Below are positions 34,883 to 42,302 of a stretch of DNA of 64,000 bases, in pieces. Origin of the DNA: Hymenobacter nivis (GTDB lineage Bacteria; Bacteroidota; Bacteroidia; Cytophagales; Hymenobacteraceae). The DNA lies in contig NZ_RCYZ01000005.1 of assembly GCF_006439025.1 (NCBI RefSeq), positions 124,001 through 188,000 on the forward strand, read 5' to 3'. The position numbers were made by a program, and so were the translations under genes. Under the pieces are notes generated by a model, which saw only the letters and a list, made by a program, of their open reading frames with translations, was not told where the DNA came from and searched no databases. Position 1 is the stretch's first letter; each line of letters opens with the position of its first letter.

Positions 34883-36316
34883 CTACCACACGTAGGTGCC
34901 CACCGCGCCGGGCGCCAGCGTGGCGGCCAGCACGCGGCCCTGGCTGCGCACGGCGAAGGCCTGGGGCCCCGCGTTTTCGTTCAGCACCACCAGCACAGTG
35001 CGGCCGGCGGGCGTTTTGAAGGCCACGTTGGGCAGGCCCGCGGGCAGCGTGGAGGCAATGCGCACCGAGCCGGGGCGCACAAACTTGCTGGCGTGGGCCG
35101 TGATGTAGTAGGCCGGGTTGCGGGTCACGGCGTCGCCGGGGGCAAGCGTGATGGCGCCCAGGCACTCGGTGCAGCCGCCGGGCGTGTGCGGGTTTTGCTG
35201 CGGGTCGGCGGCCAGGTTCCACTCCAGCACGGTGCGGCACCAGTTGCGCGTGGCCCCGATGGTGAGCTGCTTGGTGTGCCAAGCCAGGTCCTTGGGCAGG
35301 TTGCCGGGGGCCCCCACCCACTCCTCGGTGAAGTACAGGTTCTTATTGGGGTACTTGGCGTGCACCTGCTCCAGGGCCCCAATCTCGCCCCGGTAGAGGT
35401 GAAATGCGGAGCCGTCCACATAGGGCCGGGCTGTGGCGTCATCGAGCACGGTGATGGGGTAGTCGGGCCGGTCGGCGTTGTGGTCGTAGCAGATGATTTT
35501 GGTGTCGAGCTTGGCCGCTTTGAAGGCCGGGCCCAGGGCCTTGCCGATGAACACGGCCTGGTCGGCGGCTTCCATCAGCAGGCTGGGGTTGTTGCCCGGG
35601 TGCAGCGGCTCATTCTGCACGGTCACTGCGTCGAGGCGAATGCCGTGGGCCTTCATGCCCTGGATGTACTTGACGAAGTAGCGGGCGTAAGCGTCGTAAA
35701 ACTCGGGCTTGAGGCTGCCGCCCTTCGAGTTGCCGTTGGTTTTCATCCAGGTCGGCGGGCTCCAGGGCGAGCCCATCAGCTTGATGTTGGGGCTGATGGC
35801 CAGGATTTCCTTCAGCACCGGAATCAGGTCTTTCTCATCCGGCGCCAGGCTGAACTTGGCCAGCGTGGGGTCGGTTTCGCCGGCCGGCAGGTCGTCGTAG
35901 CTGAACACCTGGGCGTCCAAATCCGACGCGCCAATGCTCAAACGCAGGTAGCTCACGCCGATGCCGTTGCCCGCGGTGCCGAACAGCTCTTGCAGCAGCT
36001 TGGCCCGGGCCGGGGCGCTCATGGCGCGCAGCAGCTGGGCGCTGCCGCCCGTCAGGCAATACCCGAATCCGTCGATGCCCTGAAATTTCTGGGCCGCGTC
36101 CACCTCAATCACCGGGGCCCCGGCCGGGGCTTTGGCGCCCGCCGCCCCAAACGCCAGGGCCCCCGCCTGCCGCTGAAACAGGGCCGTGCGGTCGGGGGTG
36201 GTCAGCCACAGCTCGGCCTTGGGGCCGGCGGGCGCGGGGCGCGGGGCCGGTGCGGCCGCCGCCAGCCCCAGGGCCCCCAGCAATACTTTAGAAACAAACG
36301 GAACGGCGAAGCGCAT
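34883..36316 (-). CDS. GH30 glucanase (beta-1,6-glucanase-like), tandem paralogue
   Basis: 477 residues from the ATG at 36316; an upstream in-frame start at 36343 is less likely because the signal peptide (FVSKVLLGALGLAAAAP) begins after it. It follows the neighbouring GH30 protein along its whole length: FQGIDGFGYCLTGGSAQL, YLRLSIGASDLDA, LMGSPWSPPTWMKTN, acid/base Glu236 in VTVQNEPLHP and nucleophile Glu331 in LYFTEEWVGAP. It has no lipobox, so it is probably periplasmic, unlike the lipoprotein copy; this mirrors the two GH144 versions of locus 1. Confidence 0.9.
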   Translation of the reverse strand: MRFAVPFVSKVLLGALGLAAAAPAPRPAPAGPKAELWLTTPDRTALFQRQAGALAFGAAGAKAPAGAPVIEVDAAQKFQGIDGFGYCLTGGSAQLLRAMSAPARAKLLQELFGTAGNGIGVSYLRLSIGASDLDAQVFSYDDLPAGETDPTLAKFSLAPDEKDLIPVLKEILAISPNIKLMGSPWSPPTWMKTNGNSKGGSLKPEFYDAYARYFVKYIQGMKAHGIRLDAVTVQNEPLHPGNNPSLLMEAADQAVFIGKALGPAFKAAKLDTKIICYDHNADRPDYPITVLDDATARPYVDGSAFHLYRGEIGALEQVHAKYPNKNLYFTEEWVGAPGNLPKDLAWHTKQLTIGATRNWCRTVLEWNLAADPQQNPHTPGGCTECLGAITLAPGDAVTRNPAYYITAHASKFVRPGSVRIASTLPAGLPNVAFKTPAGRTVLVVLNENAGPQAFAVRSQGRVLAATLAPGAVGTYVW

Positions 36317-36341
36317 CGGAAAGGGAAGTTTAGGAAGGACC

Positions 36342-36379
36342 AAAAAGCAAACGAGCGGGACCCACCGGGCCCCGCTCGT
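36342..36379 (-). terminator. Terminator-like hairpin after SusD of locus 2
   Basis: On the minus strand ACGAGCGGG pairs with CCCGCTCGT (36351-36379) and is followed by TTTGCTTTTTGG. It lies just after the SusD stop and before the GH30 pair, the same place as the hairpin in locus 1. Confidence 0.65.
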
Positions 36380-36392
36380 GGCAGTAACAAGG

Positions 36393-37859
36393 CTAGTACC
36401 CGGGGTTTTGTTGCACCTGGGGGTTGGTGTTCAACTCACTCTGGGGCAGCGGGAAGAGCAGGTAGTTCACGTCGCGGGCGCCGCTGCGCTGCTGGGCAAT
36501 CAGGTCCAGGGCGTTCACGGCGTGGGTGGCCGAGCCGTCGGCGGCGGTGTGGCGGGCGTAGCGCAGCAGGTCCCACCACCGCTCGCCCTCGAAGGCCAGC
36601 TCCAGGCGGCGCTGCAAGTCAATCTCGTTGCGCAGGGCCTGCTTGCTGGCGGCCTGCGGCGAGGCGGTCGTCAGGGCGGCCAGGCCGGCGCGCTGGCGCA
36701 CCAGGTTCAGCTTGGCCAGGGCATCGGCGGTGGGGCCGTTCTGTTCGTTGGCGGCTTCGGCGTAGGCCAGCAGCACTTCGGCAAAGCGAATCACGTAGGT
36801 GTTGTCCACGGAGTTGAAGCCGTTGCCGATGCTGGTCCACTTGTACACGAAGGGGCCCCGGTCGTTGCTGTTGGCGCCCTTGCCGTCGATGTAGCTCACG
36901 TGGTCGCGGCCCACGCGCTGGTTGTTGCTGCTGATGATGCCGTTGAAGGCCCAGCGCTTGTCGTTCACGGTATCGGCGGCGCCGATCAGGTTAGCCGTCG
37001 GAATGTTGAATTTCGGGAACGAGTAGGTGGCCAGCGGCGAGGGCAGCACCAGGTCGGGCAGCAGGTTGCCGCCGTCGGCCGTGCCGGCGTACTGAATTTC
37101 GAAGAGCGACTCGGCGCCCTTGTTCTCGGCCGGGTACAGGCTCTTGGGCGTGGCGTTGAGCTGCACGCCGGCGGCAATCACCAGCTGGGCGGCCGCCTGG
37201 GCCGCGGCCCAGTTGCGCTGCGTGAGCTGCACGCGGGCCAGAATGCCGTTGGCGGCGTTGCGGGTGGCGCGGTTGGGGTTGGTGGCGGGCATGCGGGCGG
37301 CGGCGGCGGTGAGGTCGGCCACCACTTGGGCGTACACGTCGGCGGCCGAGGCGCGGGCCAGGTTCACCACCTCCGGGGCCCCCGACTCGGTGGGCTGGAG
37401 GCGCAGCGGCACGCCGCCGTAAGCCCGCACCAGGTTGAAGTAGCACAGGCCGCGCACGAAGCGCGCCTCGCCCACAATCTGGCCGCGGCGGGTGGTGTCC
37501 ATCGTCACGGTGGGCACGTACTTCAGCACGATGTTGGCCCGGTTGATGCCCTGGTAGGCCTGCTGGTACACGTTGCCCACCTGGCTGGTGGTGGGCACCC
37601 AGATGATTTTGTCCATCGCGGCCACGTCGCCGTTGGTGCTCGTGCAGTTGTCGGAGGGCATCTCGCCCATCACGTTCAGGTCCTGGCCGTAGGCCCCGGC
37701 GCCTTGCAGGGCGTCGTACACGGCGGTGAGGCTGGCTTCGGCGTCGTCGGAAGTCTTAAAGAAGTTTTCGGGCGTGATGCTCGGCAGCGGTTCTTTTTGC
37801 AAGAAGTCGCAGCCGCTGAGCAGTGCTAGCGCGCAAAGGGGAAGGAATATCTTTTTCAT
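36393..37859 (-). CDS. SusD/RagB surface glycan-binding lipoprotein of locus 2
   Basis: 488 residues with a clear lipoprotein signal (MKKIFLPLCALALLSGC). SusD features are NFFKTSDDAEASLTAVYDAL at the start, VGEARFVRGLCYFNLVRAYGGVPL, the segment NAANGILARVQLTQRNW, and a late FAEVLLAYAEAANE with RRLELAFEGERWWDLLRYARH. The end LFPLPQSELNTNPQVQQNPGY is typical of the family. It should bind the target glycan at the surface together with the SusC encoded just upstream. Confidence 0.95.
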   Translation of the reverse strand: MKKIFLPLCALALLSGCDFLQKEPLPSITPENFFKTSDDAEASLTAVYDALQGAGAYGQDLNVMGEMPSDNCTSTNGDVAAMDKIIWVPTTSQVGNVYQQAYQGINRANIVLKYVPTVTMDTTRRGQIVGEARFVRGLCYFNLVRAYGGVPLRLQPTESGAPEVVNLARASAADVYAQVVADLTAAAARMPATNPNRATRNAANGILARVQLTQRNWAAAQAAAQLVIAAGVQLNATPKSLYPAENKGAESLFEIQYAGTADGGNLLPDLVLPSPLATYSFPKFNIPTANLIGAADTVNDKRWAFNGIISSNNQRVGRDHVSYIDGKGANSNDRGPFVYKWTSIGNGFNSVDNTYVIRFAEVLLAYAEAANEQNGPTADALAKLNLVRQRAGLAALTTASPQAASKQALRNEIDLQRRLELAFEGERWWDLLRYARHTAADGSATHAVNALDLIAQQRSGARDVNYLLFPLPQSELNTNPQVQQNPGY

Positions 37860-37880
37860 GGGGATAGTAAATCGAGCGGC

Positions 37881-40800
37881 TTAGAAAGTGGCGTTCAGGC
37901 CCACGGTGTAGGTGCGCGACTGCGGGTACACGCCGAAGTCGCGGCCCAGGCCCGTCGAGGAGAAGGGGTCGGCGCTCACCTCGGGGTCGTAGCCCAGGTA
38001 GTTCGTCCAGGTAATCAGGTTCTGGCCGGTGGCGTACACGCGCAGGCTCTTGATGGCGGCGCGCTGGCTGAGGGTAACCGGCACGTTGTAGGCCAGCGTC
38101 ACGTTTTTGAGGCGCACGTAGCTGCCGTCCTCCACGAAGCGGCTGGAGAAGCGGTTGTTGCCGTTCGGGTCGTTGCGCACGGGGCGCGGAATGTCGGTGT
38201 TGGTGTTGGTGGGCGTCCAGTGGTTCAGCACGCGGGTGCTCTGGTTCAGCGGGTCGGCCTGGCCCTCAATGGTTTGGCGGTTGGCGTTGTAGATGTCGTT
38301 GCCGAAGCTGCCCTGGAAGAACACGCTCAGCTCCAAGCCCTTGTAGGTGAAGTTGTTGGTCACGCCGGCAAACGCCTTGGGGTTGGGGTTGCCAATCACG
38401 GCGCGGTCCTGGTCGTTGATGACGCCGTCGCCGTTCAGGTCGCGGAACTGGATGTCGCCGGCCTTGCCCTTGGCGCCGTTCTGGGTGGCGGCGGCCGCCC
38501 CGGCGGCGTCGGTCTGGAAGATGCCCTGCACCTCGTAGCCGTAGAATGAGCCCAGCGGGCTGCCTACCTGCGTGATGCTGTAGCCGCCGATGATGCTGCG
38601 GTTCACCACCACGCCGGCGTCGTTGGCCTGGGTGCCCAGGTCGAGCAGCTTGTTGCGGTTGCCGCTGATGTTGAAGTTCGTGGTCCAGCCGAAGCCGTTG
38701 CCCTTGGCCTCCACGTTGGTGGTCACGAGGCCAATTTCAATGCCCTTGTTCTCCATCGTGCCCACGTTCTGGATCACGCTGAGCGTGCCCACGCCCGTGC
38801 TCACCGGAATCGGCACGTTGGTCAACAAGTTGTTGGTGTGCTTGTTGTAGATGTCAAACGTGAACAGCAACCGGTCGCTGAGCAGGCCCAGGTCGAGGCC
38901 GGCGTTGTACTGGTTGGTAGTTTCCCAGCTCACGTTGTTGCCGATGTCGCTCTGGGTGATGCCGCCCAGGATGGTCGAGCCCGCGCCCTGGTAGTTCGAG
39001 CCCACGGCGTAGCGCGAGAAGCGCTGGTAGGCGTAAATCTCCTGGTTGCCGTTCGAGCCGAAGCTGGCCCGCACCTTCAGGTTCGACACGGCGGGCACCT
39101 GCGGGAAGAACGATTCCTTCGACACGCGCCAGCCCAGGCTCACGGCCGGGAAGTAGCCGAAGCGGTTTTGCTCGCTGAAGCGGCTGCTGCCGTCGGCGCG
39201 CAAGCTCACCTGGGCCAGGTACTTGCCTTCGTAGTCGTAGTTGGCGCGGCCAAAGAAGCTCAGCAGCGACCACTGCTCCTGGTAGCTGCCGGGGATGCCC
39301 GAGGCAATGGCGCCGGCGCTCACGTAGGGCACAGCGTTGGAGGCGAAGCCCTGGCTGCCGCCGCCCGAGGTGAAGCGGTCGGAGGACTGCATCGACTGGC
39401 CGGCCAGCAGCGTGAGGTGGTGCTTGTCGCCGGCGATGGTGGGCACGTAGGTCAGCGTGTTCTCGAAGAGCCAGATGGCCTGCTGGTTGCTGGCGGTGCG
39501 GGCCGAGCCGCGCGTCGAGGGGTCCGAGTTCGACGTGCCCGGGTAGTTGCGGGTCGTGAACTGGTTTTCGAGCTGGGTGCGGAAATCGATGCCGCCCGAG
39601 GTGCGCAGCGTCAGGTTTTTCAGGATGTCCAGCTCGCCGTACACGTTGCCGATGACCTGGTAAACGGTGGCTTTGTTGGTGCTTTCCAGCAAGTTGCCCA
39701 CCGGGTTGTCGAACGACTGGAACGGGTTGATGCCGTAGGTGCCGTCGGCGTTGCGCACCGGGATGGTCGGGATTTGGGCCAGGGCCCCCAGCACCGTGCC
39801 CGAGTTGCCGATGCCCTGCTCCGAGCGCGTGCTCCCGTTGGTGAAGGTGCGGCTCAGGTTCAGGTTGGTGCCGACGCGGAAGCGGTTGCTGACGTGCTGG
39901 TCGAGGTTGATTTTGAAGTTGTAGCGGTCGAAGCCCGAGTTCAAGCTGATGCCGTCCTGCTTGAAGTAGCCGCCGGCCACGTAGTAGCGGGTTTTCTCGG
40001 TGCCGCCGCTCACGTTCAGCTGGTAGCTCTGCAGGTTGGCGGGGCGGTAAATCTCGTCCTGCCAGTCGGTGCTGGTCGTGGGCAGGGCCCCGGTGAAGCC
40101 CGGCGCCAGGCCCGCGTTGGTCTGAATCTCGTTGAACTCGGTGGCGAACTGGCTGGCGTTGAGCACGTCGAGCTTCTTGCGCAGCTTCTGCTGGCCATAG
40201 TACACGCTCAAGCCCACCTGGGCCTGGCCCACCTTGCCGTGCTTGGTGGTGATGACGACCACGCCGTTGGCCGCGCGCAGGCCGTAGATGGCCGCCGCCG
40301 CGCCGTCCTTCAGCACGTCGATGCTCTCGATGTCGTTCGGGTTCAGAGTGTTAAGCGGGTTGAGGCGCTGGTTGCCCGAGGTAATCTCCTGGTCGTAGCT
40401 CGGCAGGATGGGCACGCCGTCAATCACGTACAGCGGCGAGCCGTTCAGGCTAATGGAGGCGTTGCCCCGCACCCGCACGTTGATGCCCGCCCCGGGGGCC
40501 CCCGACGGGGCCGTGACCTGCACGCCGGGCGCCTGGCCCTGCAAAGCTTGGTCGAAGCCGGCCACCGGCTGGCGGGCCAGCGCCGCCGCGCCCACCGAGG
40601 CCACCGAAGTGGTCACCTCCTGGCGGTTCTGGGTGCCGTAGCCTACCACCACTACTTCGTTCAGGGCCTGCTGGTCTTCCGCCAGGCTGATGGTGAAAGT
40701 GGTGGTGCTGCCCACCGGCACTTCCTGGCGCACAAAGCCTACCGAGCTGAATACCAGCGTGGCGCTGGCGTCGGGCACGCTCAAGGAGAAGGTGCCGTCG

Positions 40801-41051
40801 GCGGCGGTGGAGGTGCCGTTGGTGGTGCCCTTCACGAGCACCGTTACGCCGGGCAGGCCGCTGCCGTCGGGGCCCGTTACGCGGCCGGTCACCGGCACGG
40901 CGGCCGGCGATACGATTGCGCTAGGGGCCCCCGCGGCGGCCACGGGGCGGGCCAGGGCCACGTTGGTAAGAAGGAGGCTGCTCAGCGCCGGGGTCAGCAG
41001 CTTGCCGGTCAGCGGCCACAGGCCGCGCGGCGATTGTAAGGGTGAGGACAT
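37881..41051 (-). CDS. SusC/RagA TonB-dependent transporter of locus 2 (no STN domain)
   Basis: 1056 residues from the ATG at 41051; the longer frame upstream is not needed for the signal peptide (LTGKLLTPALSSLLLTNVALA). A carboxypeptidase-D-like domain (about 50-130, VTGRVTGPDGSGLPGVTVLV) leads to the plug (LNEVVVVGYGTQNRQEVTTS) and the barrel, which ends ..YTVGLNATF. Unlike the SusC of locus 1 it has no STN domain, so it should not signal through a FecI/FecR pair. This agrees with the hybrid two-component gene upstream. The SusD gene follows 21 bases later. Confidence 0.95.
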   Translation of the reverse strand: MSSPLQSPRGLWPLTGKLLTPALSSLLLTNVALARPVAAAGAPSAIVSPAAVPVTGRVTGPDGSGLPGVTVLVKGTTNGTSTAADGTFSLSVPDASATLVFSSVGFVRQEVPVGSTTTFTISLAEDQQALNEVVVVGYGTQNRQEVTTSVASVGAAALARQPVAGFDQALQGQAPGVQVTAPSGAPGAGINVRVRGNASISLNGSPLYVIDGVPILPSYDQEITSGNQRLNPLNTLNPNDIESIDVLKDGAAAAIYGLRAANGVVVITTKHGKVGQAQVGLSVYYGQQKLRKKLDVLNASQFATEFNEIQTNAGLAPGFTGALPTTSTDWQDEIYRPANLQSYQLNVSGGTEKTRYYVAGGYFKQDGISLNSGFDRYNFKINLDQHVSNRFRVGTNLNLSRTFTNGSTRSEQGIGNSGTVLGALAQIPTIPVRNADGTYGINPFQSFDNPVGNLLESTNKATVYQVIGNVYGELDILKNLTLRTSGGIDFRTQLENQFTTRNYPGTSNSDPSTRGSARTASNQQAIWLFENTLTYVPTIAGDKHHLTLLAGQSMQSSDRFTSGGGSQGFASNAVPYVSAGAIASGIPGSYQEQWSLLSFFGRANYDYEGKYLAQVSLRADGSSRFSEQNRFGYFPAVSLGWRVSKESFFPQVPAVSNLKVRASFGSNGNQEIYAYQRFSRYAVGSNYQGAGSTILGGITQSDIGNNVSWETTNQYNAGLDLGLLSDRLLFTFDIYNKHTNNLLTNVPIPVSTGVGTLSVIQNVGTMENKGIEIGLVTTNVEAKGNGFGWTTNFNISGNRNKLLDLGTQANDAGVVVNRSIIGGYSITQVGSPLGSFYGYEVQGIFQTDAAGAAAATQNGAKGKAGDIQFRDLNGDGVINDQDRAVIGNPNPKAFAGVTNNFTYKGLELSVFFQGSFGNDIYNANRQTIEGQADPLNQSTRVLNHWTPTNTNTDIPRPVRNDPNGNNRFSSRFVEDGSYVRLKNVTLAYNVPVTLSQRAAIKSLRVYATGQNLITWTNYLGYDPEVSADPFSSTGLGRDFGVYPQSRTYTVGLNATF

Positions 41052-41146
41052 GGTAAAGGGAACAGGTGGGCGTGAATGGAAAAAGAAAGCGGCGCGCCCG
41101 CGGCGGCACCGGTGGGGCCCCGGCCAGCGGCCGGGGGCAGGGTTCA

Positions 41147-41995
41147 TCAGGCGGTGGCGAGGGCTGGCGCGGCCCACAGCCGGGGCCACCACGCGGCCGG
41201 GGGCCCCGTGGGCCAGTGGGCCAGCAAGTGGGCCAGCAAAACGTCGCTGCTGCCAATGGTTTCCGTGGCCGCCGGCAGGGCCCCGGTGCTGGCAAAGAAT
41301 TGGTTATCGGCCCAGAGCGTGGCGCCGGCGGCACCTTTCGTCAGGCACACAGCTTGGAGGTGGAAGTGGGCGGCCAGGTAGGGCAGCGCGGTGGCTTCGG
41401 TGGCGGGCTGGCCCAGCCAGGCCATTATTTCGGCCAGCTCGACCTGGTTCAGCTTCACGAAGTCGGCCTGTTGGAGCAGGTATTTCACCACCGCGCGGGT
41501 GTAGTGCGGGGGCCGCAGGTTCACGTCGAACACCTTGAAGGCGGCGTGCTGGAGCAGGCGGTACAGGGTTTCGCGGGTGGCGGCGGTGCGGGCGGCCAGC
41601 GAGCCATACACCAGCATGGGGGCCCCGGCCACCGCCGCCCGCAGCTCCTCGCCGAAGCGGATGTAGTCCCAGGCCACGGGCTGCACCACCTTGTAGGTAG
41701 TGGGGTGGCCGGGCTGCACGTTGGCCTTCACCACGCCCGTGAGGTGGGTGGGGCTGTGCTGCACCAGGCTGCGGTCGAGGCCCTCGGCGTCCATGGCGGC
41801 CAGCAGTTCGGTGCCCAGTTCGTCGCGGCCCACGCGGCTCGCCAGCCGCACGGGCCGGCCCAGCCGGTGCAGGTGCACCGCCACCAGGTAGGGCGCGCCG
41901 CCGGGCTGGCGGCCGGCCGGCAGCACATCCCAGAGGCTTTCGCCGAAGCAAATGATGGGGGTAAACGATTGCGTCACGGGGCGGAGTTTCAACAA
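41147..41995 (-). CDS. PfkB-family sugar kinase (fructokinase-like), unusual C-terminus
   Basis: 282 residues. The N-terminal part is a typical fructokinase: IICFGESLWDVLPAGRQPGGAP, LGRPVRLASRVGRDELG, VKANVQPGHPTTYKVV, FDVNLRPPHYT and VKLNQVELAEI. The end differs from the family: the usual D-T-V-G-A-G-D-A-F motif reads E-T-I-G-S-S-D-V-L, which keeps the catalytic Asp but changes the anion hole, and the last helices are replaced by a short Trp/Pro-rich tail. It may be less active or changed in specificity. It lies between the two-component gene and SusC in the same direction and would phosphorylate a released monosaccharide. Confidence 0.8.
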   Translation of the reverse strand: MLKLRPVTQSFTPIICFGESLWDVLPAGRQPGGAPYLVAVHLHRLGRPVRLASRVGRDELGTELLAAMDAEGLDRSLVQHSPTHLTGVVKANVQPGHPTTYKVVQPVAWDYIRFGEELRAAVAGAPMLVYGSLAARTAATRETLYRLLQHAAFKVFDVNLRPPHYTRAVVKYLLQQADFVKLNQVELAEIMAWLGQPATEATALPYLAAHFHLQAVCLTKGAAGATLWADNQFFASTGALPAATETIGSSDVLLAHLLAHWPTGPPAAWWPRLWAAPALATA

Positions 41996-42187
41996 ATGTC
42001 CGGGGCCCCACCCGGGGGCCCTTGCTCATTTATTGCACGCGCCGTTCACCGCACGAAATACTACGCAACCGATTGATTAACAATCAGGCCCGCCTTCAAA
42101 AAAATCGGACTTTGTTGAGCTTCGTTTTCACTTTTGTAACGTCGCTTTTGATTTTGGGACTGACTGGAAAAGTCATTTCTCTGGGTT

Positions 42188-42266
42188 ATGCAGCGCGCAG
42201 CGAAGCATCTCTCCCGCAGCAGTAATTATTTACTCAGCGGGGGAGATGCTTCGCTGCGCGCTGCAT
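42188..42266. repeat. Long hairpin repeat (CGCAGCGAAGCATCT type)
   Basis: A 28-base arm starting ATGCAGCGCGCAGCGAAGCA (42188) pairs with its complement ending at 42266 with one mismatch, around a 20-base AT-rich loop. It lies in the 307-base spacer 41996-42302 between the sensor gene and the PfkB gene, which otherwise holds only an AT-rich stretch (42060-42180) that may carry the promoter of the PfkB-SusC operon. It does not share sequence with the REP-like family. Confidence 0.8.
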
Positions 42267-42302
42267 GACGTTCTAGGGGTTACGCCCAGCCAATCCCACG
42301 GC

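Noticed and set aside
38838..41039. A 733-codon open frame opposite the SusC gene of locus 2
   Set aside because: Same reason: it mirrors a well-recognised SusC gene and has no domain or start signal of its own.
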